This document shows positions 36,904-45,308 of a DNA stretch of 64,000 nt, one piece after another. The DNA is from an uncultured Selenomonadales bacterium (GTDB lineage: Bacteria > Bacillota > Negativicutes > DSM-1736 > Dendrosporobacteraceae), in NCBI GenBank assembly GCA_946407015.1, contig CAMJML010000001.1, positions 496,001 to 560,000 of the forward strand. The letters are read 5' to 3'. The number at the start of each line of letters is the position of its first letter. Position 1 is the stretch's first letter. Below the pieces are notes generated by a model that was given only the letters and a program-made list of their open reading frames with translations, did not search any database and was not told the DNA's origin. Made by a program: the position numbers and the translations under genes.

Positions 36904-38331
36904 ATGAAAAAACTCTGTCGCCAAGTTGGCTTGCTGCTATTGCTGACTGTTGTGATGATTTCAACTGTTTTTGCAGCACCAACCTCTCCGGTTATCAATA
37001 AAGTTCGGTTTAGTCAAAGTGCTGAAACCGTCCGAATTGTGTTTGATGTTGATCAACTGCCGACCTATAAAGTAACCTTAGATGAAACGACAGGCAATCT
37101 AACGATCGCAATGGATGGAGCGTTGGATAAAACGATTCCCGCTGAAATTATGCTGAAAGATCCTGTGGTTAAGGGCATAAAGCTGAGCAGTCAAGTACCC
37201 GGCATGGCATCGATAACTGTCAATTTGAAAACTGCGGTACAATATAAGGTCTTCCCATTAAAAGCACCTAATCGGCTGGTCCTTGATATCATTAAAGTGT
37301 ATGACCAGAAAATTGTTGAAGAAGTCGCACCAGGTCTTAAACTGACTACGATTATGAGAGGTCAGCCGGATGGAGCCATATCCGCTCATATTCTGGATGT
37401 TGATCTCAAAGCCGGGTATGCGTTGCGGCCCATTCTATCCAATGACGCTATTGTGAATTTGGAAACAGTTAAATCCATGGCTGACCGGAATCAGGCCATC
37501 GCGGCTGTGAATGCATCCTACTTTGCACTGGATGGAGAACTTTTAGGGCTTACCAAAATTGATAACCAAATCATCAGTACGGCCGGCTTAGCCCGGACTG
37601 CTCTGGGAATTTATCCGGATGGGAAACTGTTGATTGGTCAAGTCAACTATGATGGAGCCGCTCTTTTACCTGACGGCAGTAAAATAGCCTTTGCCGGGGT
37701 TAATTGTGAACGCGGTCCTAACAGTCTGGTGCTCTACAATCGTTTTTATGATGCGACAACCGGCACCAATCCCTATGGCATTGAGGCGGTGATTGTCAAT
37801 GATGTGGTGACAGCGATCAATGCGAATAACTCCGTCATCCCCGCTGACGGCTATGTTCTATCCGCTCATGGAAGCGCAGCCCAGAAGCTGGCTAATTTAA
37901 AGGTAGGAGACCGGGTTGAGGTCCGTGGGACACTTGGACCCGCTTGGGATCAAACCCTTCATATAGTGGGTGCCGGACCTATGCTGATAAAAAATAACGG
38001 AGTTTATTTGACCACGAAAGTAGAAGAGTTTGGACCCGATGTGGCTGCAGGAAGAGCACCGAGGACTGCCCTGGGAATTACCAAGGATGGTCACGTGCTG
38101 CTGGCTGTTGTGGATGGCCGTCAATATAACAGTGTTGGTTTTACTTTGCTGGAGCTGGCATTATTTATGCAAGAAGCCGGTGCCGTTCAGGCGATGAATT
38201 TTGATGGCGGAGGTTCCAGTGAGATGGTAGTTAATGGCACCATTTTAAATAAACCCTCGGACCGGCGTGAACGGCGGGTTGGCAGCGCTTTAGCCATCAT
38301 TCCGCAAACTGCGATAAAACTTGCTAAATAA
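36904..38331 (+). CDS. Secreted AMIN plus phosphodiester glycosidase (NAGPA) protein
   Basis: This exported protein has 475 residues. After a signal peptide (ending VFA) comes an AMIN-like beta domain (about residues 30-140), a module that targets proteins to peptidoglycan or the periphery. It is followed by a NAGPA/phosphodiester glycosidase domain: AVNASYFALDGELLG, GRAPRTALGITKDGHVLLAV and MNFDGGGSSEMVVNG (from about residue 431). The enzyme family removes GlcNAc from phosphodiesters, or may act on wall glycans; substrate unknown. It is exported to the envelope, consistent with the downstream exported proteins. Confidence 0.85.
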   Translation: MKKLCRQVGLLLLLTVVMISTVFAAPTSPVINKVRFSQSAETVRIVFDVDQLPTYKVTLDETTGNLTIAMDGALDKTIPAEIMLKDPVVKGIKLSSQVPGMASITVNLKTAVQYKVFPLKAPNRLVLDIIKVYDQKIVEEVAPGLKLTTIMRGQPDGAISAHILDVDLKAGYALRPILSNDAIVNLETVKSMADRNQAIAAVNASYFALDGELLGLTKIDNQIISTAGLARTALGIYPDGKLLIGQVNYDGAALLPDGSKIAFAGVNCERGPNSLVLYNRFYDATTGTNPYGIEAVIVNDVVTAINANNSVIPADGYVLSAHGSAAQKLANLKVGDRVEVRGTLGPAWDQTLHIVGAGPMLIKNNGVYLTTKVEEFGPDVAAGRAPRTALGITKDGHVLLAVVDGRQYNSVGFTLLELALFMQEAGAVQAMNFDGGGSSEMVVNGTILNKPSDRRERRVGSALAIIPQTAIKLAK

Positions 38332-38372
38332 CTGTGATCAGGTATAATAGAGGTAAAGTAGGAGGGGTCAAT

Positions 38373-38675
38373 ATGCTCCATAGAAAAAGCATGATGATAG
38401 TTGTGTTGCTGTTACTAGCGGCCATTGGGATATGGACTGTTTCTGCCAATGCCTCGATTGACCAAAAAGCGGTATTATCCGGCAAGGTCGTAAGTGTTGT
38501 GGCTGTAGGAACGGTTGTCCGTGAAGGGGATACTTTGGTTAAGATTGAAACAATAACGGGCGGTGTGCCGGCGGCGCGGGCCACGACAGATGGTACAGTA
38601 AAAGAAGTGTTCGTAAGCACCGGCGATACTGTTCACAGTGGTCAATTGGTTGTGCGCATCCAGTCGGCGCGTTAA
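38373..38675 (+). CDS. Small exported barrel-sandwich (lipoyl/HlyD-like) protein
   Basis: This 100-residue protein has an N-terminal hydrophobic segment (MIVVLLLLAAIGIWTVSANA) followed by one barrel-sandwich hybrid domain: LSGKVVSVVAVGTVVREGDT and GTVKEVFVSTGDTVHSGQLV. There is no obvious biotinyl or lipoyl lysine, so it is more like an HlyD-type structural module. Function unknown. AGGAGGGG precedes ATG 38373. It lies 20 nt before the S55-domain gene, so the two may be co-translated. Confidence 0.65.
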   Translation: MLHRKSMMIVVLLLLAAIGIWTVSANASIDQKAVLSGKVVSVVAVGTVVREGDTLVKIETITGGVPAARATTDGTVKEVFVSTGDTVHSGQLVVRIQSAR

Positions 38676-38695
38676 TTGTAGAAAGGATGGTCTTT

Positions 38696-40468
38696 TTGTT
38701 AAAATTTTGGCAGCAGTGTTTGGCACTGTTCTTCTTTTTCCTGGTATTGCCTATCCATGTAGCCAGCGCAGCTGTTGACTATATGCCTGTGAATCAAATT
38801 CAGCCTGGCATGCAGGGCGTTGCTAAAACAGTGATTCAGGGCACTAAGATTGAAGAATTCGGGGTTGAAGTCTTAGGCATTATGGCGAACAAGGGGCCAT
38901 CGGGCGACTTGATTCTTGTACGTACATATGGAGATCTGATTGATCGCACCGGTGGTATTGTGCAAGGGATGAGCGGCAGTCCGGTCTATATCAATGGGAA
39001 GCTGGTCGGGGCGATTGCCTATGGCTGGCCGCTGAGTGATCACCGGATCGGCATGGTCACTCCTATTCAGGATATGTTAAAATTATGGGATGCTCCGGAT
39101 ATTAAAAATAACCGGGAACTACAGCGAATCAGCCTCACGGAAGAATTCGAGCCGGTTGCCACTCCGCTGATGGCCGCCGGGTTTACCGAGCCGGCGCTGA
39201 AAATGCTGACTGAGAAATTGAAACCGTTGAATATGATTCCTTATGCGGTTGGCGGGGCGCCTGCTGATACGAATTATGGTCCTTTAGAACCAGGCAGTTC
39301 GGTCGGTGTGGAATTGGTGCGCGGCGATATCAGCTTAAGTGCCCTGGGTACTGTAACCTATGTCGAGGACGGCAAGGTATTGGCCTTCGGACACCCGTTT
39401 CTAAAAAAAGGCAACACCAGCTATTTTATGACCAATGCCTATGTGTTCACCGCCGTTGATGGTTTAGAAAGCGGCTTTAAAGTAGGGACAACCGGGGAAG
39501 CGGTCGGGGTGATTAATCAGGACCGCAGTGCCGGTATTGCCGGACAATTAAATAAATATCCGAACATTGTACCCATTCGCATGAAAATTACTGATGAGCA
39601 ATTGGGCCGGACTCAGGACTTAGCCGTTCAGGTTATTCATGATGAACAACTGGTTCCTGCACTGGCTGCCTCCTCTGTATTTAATGCTGTCGATAAAACC
39701 ATGGACCGGGTAGGACCAGGCACAGCCCGCGTCAGCTTTGAAATTATGGCACAGGATATGCCTGGGGAAATTCTTAAACGGGACAATATGTTTTATACAG
39801 CCGGTAGTATCGGCGAACTTACGGTAGCGGAATTATTTGATGCGCTGAATTTACTGGCTAACAATAAATTCAATCCTGTCGAAATTATGGATGTGAAAGT
39901 GAATATATCGGTCAGCGAGGACAGGAAGACTGCCTCCATTCTTGAGGCAAGAGCGGCAACTGCTACCGCTAAGCCTGGTGACACGGTGAATTTGAATGTT
40001 AAATTGAAGCCGTTCCGCGGGGATCCGGTTACGAAAACCGTTCCGGTTGTTATTCCGAAAGATCAGCCGGCTGGTCCGGTTATGCTGGAAGTCCGGGGTG
40101 GCGGCTTGATTCCGGTGACTCAGCTGCTGCTGAAGCAGCAGGGAATTGATCTCAGCCAAGGTAAGGACAGACAGAAGTCTTTTGCCGATATTCTCAAGGA
40201 TTTTCAGGAAAATGACCGCAATAATGAACTTGTTGTTGAGATTATGGATGTGAAAGCCGGTGCATATCTCGAGAACGGTGACGATGTAGCGGCTGCAAAT
40301 CCGAAACAGTCCACAAAAACCAAGCCTAGTGCAGCCAAGGCTAATCCGGTTCCTATTGCCGGTAGTCCTGCGGTTTCCGATACTAATAGTCTCAATAAGA
40401 CCCGATTAACGACGGATTATATTATCGATAATGACACAAAAGTCATGCTGAATATCGTAAAACCTTGA
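38696..40468 (+). CDS. SpoIVB peptidase S55 domain-containing exported protein
   Basis: This protein of about 590 residues has a signal peptide (ending ASA) and a SpoIVB-like S55 domain. The serine motif GGIVQGMSGSPVYINGKLVG lies near residues 86-105, and the histidine motif AFGHPFLKKG near 231-240. In B. subtilis SpoIVB the GHP block comes before GMSGSP, so the order here is reversed. The C-terminal third has a beta-sandwich-like region (AKPGDTVNLNVKLKPFRGD) and a charged tail. TTG 38696 has a ribosome site; ATG 38687 is too close to it. No PDZ domain is evident. Proteolytic activity is inferred. Confidence 0.8.
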   Translation: MLKFWQQCLALFFFFLVLPIHVASAAVDYMPVNQIQPGMQGVAKTVIQGTKIEEFGVEVLGIMANKGPSGDLILVRTYGDLIDRTGGIVQGMSGSPVYINGKLVGAIAYGWPLSDHRIGMVTPIQDMLKLWDAPDIKNNRELQRISLTEEFEPVATPLMAAGFTEPALKMLTEKLKPLNMIPYAVGGAPADTNYGPLEPGSSVGVELVRGDISLSALGTVTYVEDGKVLAFGHPFLKKGNTSYFMTNAYVFTAVDGLESGFKVGTTGEAVGVINQDRSAGIAGQLNKYPNIVPIRMKITDEQLGRTQDLAVQVIHDEQLVPALAASSVFNAVDKTMDRVGPGTARVSFEIMAQDMPGEILKRDNMFYTAGSIGELTVAELFDALNLLANNKFNPVEIMDVKVNISVSEDRKTASILEARAATATAKPGDTVNLNVKLKPFRGDPVTKTVPVVIPKDQPAGPVMLEVRGGGLIPVTQLLLKQQGIDLSQGKDRQKSFADILKDFQENDRNNELVVEIMDVKAGAYLENGDDVAAANPKQSTKTKPSAAKANPVPIAGSPAVSDTNSLNKTRLTTDYIIDNDTKVMLNIVKP

Positions 40469-40476
40469 AGTTTTCA

Positions 40477-40507
40477 AACAGTCACTCCACGGAGTGGCTG
40501 TTTTTTA
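40477..40507 (+). terminator. Intrinsic terminator after the S55 gene
   Basis: AACAGTCACTCC / GGAGTGGCTGTT (40477-40488 with 40491-40502) is followed by TTTTA. The 241 nt from here to mlaE show no gene; a TATAAT at 40605 lacks a matching -35 box. Confidence 0.85.
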
Positions 40508-40748
40508 TCATTCTGCTTAGAATGACCTATAGTGATGGAGTGAAGACCGAGATGGACTTATGCTGACATCGCTTCTTTTAGGTTTAAACATGGCCGAACT
40601 TGAATATAATGGCACTACAAAAACCTGCTGTTAAGCAGGGAATCTGCCGGTAAAGATTGAATATCACTATTTTAATGCTGCAATCCGCATGAACCCTATT
40701 TCATACAGTCCAGGATAAGAACAAAATACAAGTAAGGGATGGAAAACA

Positions 40749-41519
40749 ATGCTTGTAGCTTATTTAGAAAAAATTGGCCGTGGAATGATTGCGCTGCTTG
40801 AAAATTGCGGACGGATTGTTTTGCTGCTCAGTGATCCGGAACCGTTCAAGCGGCGTCCTAATATGAACCATGTGCTGCATCAAATGGCGCACTTAGGGGT
40901 TGACTCTTTGCCCATTGTCTTGCTGACCATTCTGTTTACCGGCATGGTCATGACGGTACAAATTTCCCATGAGTTTATTAAATATGGAGCTCAGTCCTCA
41001 GTTGGCGGTGTCATTGCCATTGCCATGGGGCGCGAGCTGGCACCGGTTTTGACCGGGGTCGTTGTGGCCGGCAGAGTGGGAGCAGCCATTACCGCTGAGA
41101 TTGGCTCGATGAAGGTTACCGAACAAATTGATGCGCTCAGGGTTATGGCGATCAGTCCAATTGCCTATCTGGTTGTTCCACGCTTGATCGCCTGTATGAT
41201 GATGCTGCCGCTATTGGTGGTATTTGCCGATGTGATCGGAACGATTGGCGGCTATCTGGTAGCGACTCTGTATTCCGGGATTGGATCGTTCACCTTTTTG
41301 CAATCCATCAAGGTCTTCACCGTTGTTAATGATGTCACAGGTGGCTTGGTAAAAGCCGTTGTCTTTGGTGCCATTATCGCGCTGGTAGGTTGTTATAAAG
41401 GCTTGAATGCGCCTGCTGGAGCCGAAGGAGTGGGGAAAGCCACTACCGGTTCGGTTGTCGCTTCTATTATTTTGATTTTTGTCAGCAATTATTTTCTGTC
41501 GCTCATGTTGTACCGTTAA
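40749..41519 (+). CDS. mlaE: Phospholipid-trafficking ABC permease MlaE
   Basis: This 256-residue MlaE/YrbE permease has about five membrane helices. Family blocks: DSLPIVLLTILFTGMVMTVQ, AIAMGRELAPVLTGVVVAGR and GAAITAEIGSMKVTEQIDALR. It moves phospholipids between the membranes together with MlaF and an MCE protein. Its ATPase gene follows after 11 nt and mlaD overlaps that; mlaA, mlaB and mlaC are not nearby. Confidence 0.93.
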   Translation: MLVAYLEKIGRGMIALLENCGRIVLLLSDPEPFKRRPNMNHVLHQMAHLGVDSLPIVLLTILFTGMVMTVQISHEFIKYGAQSSVGGVIAIAMGRELAPVLTGVVVAGRVGAAITAEIGSMKVTEQIDALRVMAISPIAYLVVPRLIACMMMLPLLVVFADVIGTIGGYLVATLYSGIGSFTFLQSIKVFTVVNDVTGGLVKAVVFGAIIALVGCYKGLNAPAGAEGVGKATTGSVVASIILIFVSNYFLSLMLYR

Positions 41520-41530
41520 GAGGTGTATTC

Positions 41531-42298
41531 ATGATAAAACTTGTCAACTTATCGATGAACTATCAAGGCAAGCAAGTGCTTGAAAATATCAATTTGGAAA
41601 TTGCCACCGGTGAGACGATGGTCATTATCGGGCCCAGCGGATCGGGAAAAAGTACGCTGCTGAGGCTGATTGTCGGGCTGGTTCGTCCAACCAGCGGTGA
41701 AATCTGGATTGATGGTCAGGAAATTTCTCAGCTTAAAGAAGCAGAACTCAATCAGATTCGTCTGCGTATGGGAATGGTCTTCCAGTATTCCGCCCTCTTC
41801 GATTCCATGAGTGTAGGAGAAAACGTTGCCTTTGGTTTAAGGCAGCATACGTCCATGTCAGAAGCCGAAATTGCCAAGGTTGTCAGCCGCAAATTGCGTA
41901 TGGTAGGGTTATTTGGCAAAGAAAATATTATGCCCAATGAACTGTCCGGCGGTATGAAAAAGCGGGTTAGCTTAGCCAGGGCCATTGCGGTCAATCCGCA
42001 AATCGTCCTGTATGATGAACCGACTGCCGGTTTGGATCCGATTATGTCCGGTAAAATTGATCGCTTGATTACCAGTACCCGGCGGATTATGGGGGTAACC
42101 TCTGTTGTGGTCACGCACCATATGTCCAGTGCTTTTAGTATTGCTGACCGGATTGCGATGATTTATGGGGGGCGTATTATTGAATTAGGCACTGTCGATG
42201 AGTTCCGGCAATCACAAGACCCAATTGTTCAGCAGTTTATTCACGGCACAAAAACACCAGGATTATTAGCACGAAGGAGGACGAAGACAGAATGTTGA
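41531..42298 (+). CDS. mlaF: Phospholipid-trafficking ABC ATPase MlaF
   Basis: This 255-residue ATPase shows Walker A GPSGSGKST, signature LSGGMKKRVSLARAI, Walker B IVLYDEPTAGLDP and switch His in VVTHHMSS. The motif MGMVFQYSALFDSMSV is typical of MlaF-type ATPases. It sits between the MlaE permease and the MCE-domain gene, and its stop overlaps the mlaD ATG. Confidence 0.93.
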   Translation: MIKLVNLSMNYQGKQVLENINLEIATGETMVIIGPSGSGKSTLLRLIVGLVRPTSGEIWIDGQEISQLKEAELNQIRLRMGMVFQYSALFDSMSVGENVAFGLRQHTSMSEAEIAKVVSRKLRMVGLFGKENIMPNELSGGMKKRVSLARAIAVNPQIVLYDEPTAGLDPIMSGKIDRLITSTRRIMGVTSVVVTHHMSSAFSIADRIAMIYGGRIIELGTVDEFRQSQDPIVQQFIHGTKTPGLLARRRTKTEC

Positions 42299-43566
42299 GC
42301 ACAGAAGCTAAAGTGGGTTCGATCACTTTATTAGGCGTGGCTCTTTTAGCCTTCATGGTTATTCAACTGAGCGGCTTTACTTTTGGTGAGAAGGGCTATC
42401 CGGTTCATGCCGTTTTTAATCAAGTCAGTGGGTTAAAGGAAGGCAATACCGTCCGGTATGCCGGAGTTGATATTGGCAAAGTCAGTGCGGTTCGGGTAAA
42501 ACCGGAAGGTGTGCAGGTTACTTTGATGATTAATCCTGGAGTTAAAATCCCGGAAGGCTCTAAATTCAATATTGGCACTGATGGCTTATTAGGCGAGAAA
42601 TACATTGATATCGTACCGCCGCGTACCCATTCCGGCGTGTTAGCTCCAGGTGCCGTTGTACAGGGAGAAAACCCGCAGGGACTGGATCAATTGATCGCCA
42701 CAGCCGATAAAGTGTTACTTGATGTCCAAAAACTGGTTCAGTCTCTGAATGATGTCTTTGGGGATGAAAAAGTGAAAGCATCCTTCAAGGACACGGTGGT
42801 GAATGCAAAAGAAATTACGGCCAATCTGAATGAAATGAGTGCCGCCATGGCTAGAATGGCTGTCAATAATGAGGCAGACGTCAAGGCGATGGTCAGCAAT
42901 TTGCGGGTTATGTCAGGCAGCTTGCGTGATGTTGCAGGCCGGGTAGACAAGCTGGTCGCCAGTATTGACAATAATGGTCAGACCGCTCAGGACCTTAAGG
43001 AAACCATCAGCAATTTACGCAGCACCAGTACCAGAGTGGAAAAAATGGCTGCTTCGCTAGAAGGCATTGTCACAGATCCTGAAACGGCTGAAAACGTCAA
43101 GGAGACTTTGCGCAATGCCCGGTCAGTCAGTGCGAAGGCGGACAAAATGCTGACCCAGGTTGAATCCATCAATGCACAGGCTGGCTTTGAAGTGCTCTAT
43201 AATACCGATACCCATCAATACAGTACCAATGCCGATGTCCGCATCAATACTTCACCCAAAGATTTTGCCGTGATCGGTGTTACGGATATTGGCCAGGATT
43301 CCAAAACCAATTTTCAAATCGGCTCAGGTACTGAAAAATTTGCCGGCCGGGCCGGCGTGATTGATAGCAAAGCCGGTGTCGGCTTAGACACCAAGCTAGG
43401 CAAACAGCTTAAAATGTCGGTGGATGTCTATGATCCCAATGATGTCCGCGTCAAATTGCGCACCCAGTACGAAGTGGCTCCCGACACCTTTATTGTCGGC
43501 CAGGCCAATGACATCAACAAAGATGACAACAATACCACCTTCGTTGGCGTCCGCCACAACTTCTAG
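42292..43566 (+). CDS. mlaD: MlaD with C-terminal outer-membrane-like barrel
   Basis: This MCE protein has 424 residues, more than twice the length of proteobacterial MlaD. One N-terminal membrane helix is followed by the MCE domain (about 34-110: FNQVSGLKEGNTVRYAGVDI and IGTDGLLGEKYIDIVP). A long helical stretch follows (about 120-290) and then a beta-rich tail with alternating polar and hydrophobic residues ending in VGVRHNF (about 294-424). The terminal Phe and pattern fit an outer-membrane barrel. Such a trans-envelope MlaD is described in Veillonella parvula. It would bridge both membranes without MlaC or MlaA. Confidence 0.9.
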   Translation: MLSTEAKVGSITLLGVALLAFMVIQLSGFTFGEKGYPVHAVFNQVSGLKEGNTVRYAGVDIGKVSAVRVKPEGVQVTLMINPGVKIPEGSKFNIGTDGLLGEKYIDIVPPRTHSGVLAPGAVVQGENPQGLDQLIATADKVLLDVQKLVQSLNDVFGDEKVKASFKDTVVNAKEITANLNEMSAAMARMAVNNEADVKAMVSNLRVMSGSLRDVAGRVDKLVASIDNNGQTAQDLKETISNLRSTSTRVEKMAASLEGIVTDPETAENVKETLRNARSVSAKADKMLTQVESINAQAGFEVLYNTDTHQYSTNADVRINTSPKDFAVIGVTDIGQDSKTNFQIGSGTEKFAGRAGVIDSKAGVGLDTKLGKQLKMSVDVYDPNDVRVKLRTQYEVAPDTFIVGQANDINKDDNNTTFVGVRHNF

Positions 43567-43586
43567 TTCATTACCCCTAGAACATT

Positions 43587-43644
43587 GGAGCGATACCATC
43601 GCTCCCCCGTATCCTCTGTGCCCTCTGAGTACTCTGTGGTTCAA
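43587..43644. repeat. Intergenic repeat family, core plus right arm
   Basis: GGAGCGATACCATCGCTCC (core-like hairpin, about 43587-43605) is followed by the right arm ATCCTCTGTGCCCTCTGAGT and ACTCTGTGGTTCAA. The left arm is absent. Confidence 0.65.
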
Positions 43645-43667
43645 ACATCCCCGTCCACTCTTTTTTA

Positions 43668-43696
43668 TTGACACTGGTAAAATCAGATAATATAAT
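43668..43696 (+). promoter_or_regulatory. Full-consensus sigma-A promoter for tolC
   Basis: TTGACA (43668-43673) and TATAAT (43691-43696) are separated by exactly 17 nt. Both hexamers are perfect matches. The position, about 60 nt before the tolC start, suggests strong constitutive expression. Confidence 0.85.
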
Positions 43697-43759
43697 GAAA
43701 CTGGAAATGACTACATAGTCAAACTAGGTTTCATGCATTGATCGAGGAGGAACATGCAA

Positions 43760-45046
43760 ATGGCAGGAAAGAAAAATTGGAAGAAGCAGTTTGCTGCCTT
43801 AGTGGCAGGCGGCTATATGGTGTTGAGCACGGCGGCAGTCTTTGCGGCTCCGGTTGAATTATCACTGGAAGACAGCATTGCATTGGCATTAAAGAATAAT
43901 CCTTCGATTAAAATGGCGCAGGCGGACCGTGAATCGGCTGCTTGGGGTGTAAATGTTGCAAAAAGCGGCAAACAGCCATCTGTTTCGCTTTCTCATAGCA
44001 GCGGGCGGTCAAAAAGTGCTACAATGGGTACTACTGATAATCGTTTCAGTAATGACGTAAATCTAAAGCTTCCTTTATATACAGGCGGTCAAGTTGAAGG
44101 TCAAATTGATCAGGCTAAAATTACAGCGAAATCAGCCGATTTTGAGGTTGAAAGAACAAAACAGCAGTTAAAACTGGATGCAACAACCGGTTATTTTGCT
44201 GTTCTTCAGGCACGTAATTTACTGGAAGTCAGTAAACAATCGGTGGATAACCTGGAAGCTCATTTAAAGAATGTTCAAGCCCAGTATTCTGTCGGTACGG
44301 TGGCGAAATCAGATGTCCTGCGGTCCGAAGTGGAATTGGCAGACGCGCAGCAAAGCCTGATTAAAGCGCAGAATAACTATGACTTGGCTATTTCAAGCCT
44401 AAATAATGTTATTGGTTTACCGCTGGATAGTGAAATATCAATAAAAGATGATTTAAAATATGTTCAAAATTCGTTAACGTTGGACAACAGCATCAGCTTT
44501 GCCTTGGCCAACCGGCCGGAAGCCGTTCAAGCGCAACTACAAGTCGATTATGCTAAACAAGGAATGAAAGTGGCCCAAAGCGGCCGTAAACCTGAACTGA
44601 GCTTTAATGCCGGTACAGGATGGTCTGATAATGATTTTCCTGGTGCGGAGAATAATGAATGGTCACTTGGAATTTCAGCCAACTGGAATGTATTCGATTC
44701 CGGATTAACAAAAGCTAAAGTGAAACAGGCTGATTTTGGTATTGATAAGGCGAATGAGCAAGCAAAGCAGACTAAAGACAGTATTCAACTGGAAGTGCGT
44801 CAAGCTTATTTGAGTATGAAAGAAGCGGAAAAGCGTATCAGCACCAGTAAGGTAGCCGTCGATAAGGCCGAGGAAGATTTTAAAATTGCACAAGTTCGCT
44901 ATAGCGCCGGTGTCGGAACGAATTTAGATGTTATTGACGCCCAATTAGCCCTTACTCAGGCCAAGACCAACTATATTCAGGCGATGTATGACTATAACAC
45001 TAGCAAAGCAAACCTTGACAAAGCGATGGGCGTTGCTGTGAACTAA
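43760..45046 (+). CDS. tolC: TolC-family outer-membrane efflux protein
   Basis: This outer-membrane channel protein of about 428 residues shows two homologous halves. Each has long coiled-coil helices (ELADAQQSLIKAQNNYDLAI; IDAQLALTQAKTNYIQAMYD) and beta strands such as VNLKLPLYTGGQVEGQIDQA and ISANWNVFDSGLTKAKVKQA. A signal peptide ends near VFA. ATG 43760 is 9 nt past GAGGAGG and is preferred over ATG 43754, which is only 3 nt from it. The channel would serve type I export or RND pumps not seen here. A full-consensus promoter precedes it and a terminator follows. Confidence 0.9.
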   Translation: MAGKKNWKKQFAALVAGGYMVLSTAAVFAAPVELSLEDSIALALKNNPSIKMAQADRESAAWGVNVAKSGKQPSVSLSHSSGRSKSATMGTTDNRFSNDVNLKLPLYTGGQVEGQIDQAKITAKSADFEVERTKQQLKLDATTGYFAVLQARNLLEVSKQSVDNLEAHLKNVQAQYSVGTVAKSDVLRSEVELADAQQSLIKAQNNYDLAISSLNNVIGLPLDSEISIKDDLKYVQNSLTLDNSISFALANRPEAVQAQLQVDYAKQGMKVAQSGRKPELSFNAGTGWSDNDFPGAENNEWSLGISANWNVFDSGLTKAKVKQADFGIDKANEQAKQTKDSIQLEVRQAYLSMKEAEKRISTSKVAVDKAEEDFKIAQVRYSAGVGTNLDVIDAQLALTQAKTNYIQAMYDYNTSKANLDKAMGVAVN

Positions 45047-45162
45047 ACGTGTGACCAGGGTAAAGATCGGATAAACAAGCGGGTAATCAAAAGGATTTCT
45101 AAAAATAAGAAGTTATAATGATTACGGCTGAGGTATCCTCTTCACTTAGAATGAGAATTTTT

Positions 45163-45188
45163 AAGACCCGCCTTGGCGGGTCTTTTTG
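45163..45188 (+). terminator. Intrinsic terminator after tolC
   Basis: AAGACCCGCC / GGCGGGTCTT (45163-45172 with 45175-45184) is followed by TTTG. Confidence 0.9.
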
Positions 45189-45308
45189 CTAGTAGGTATG
45201 ATTCCAGTTTTTTCCGCAAACACTAGCGATATTCCCCATAATACTCACAGGAAGAAGCCTGTTTTATGTCGAAGTATGAAGGGACTAATATATTTTGGGG
45301 GACATACC

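Noticed and set aside
40580-40610. TATAAT before mlaE as a promoter
   Set aside because: The hexamer 17 nt upstream is GTTTAA, a poor -35 box, and the site is far from the start codon.
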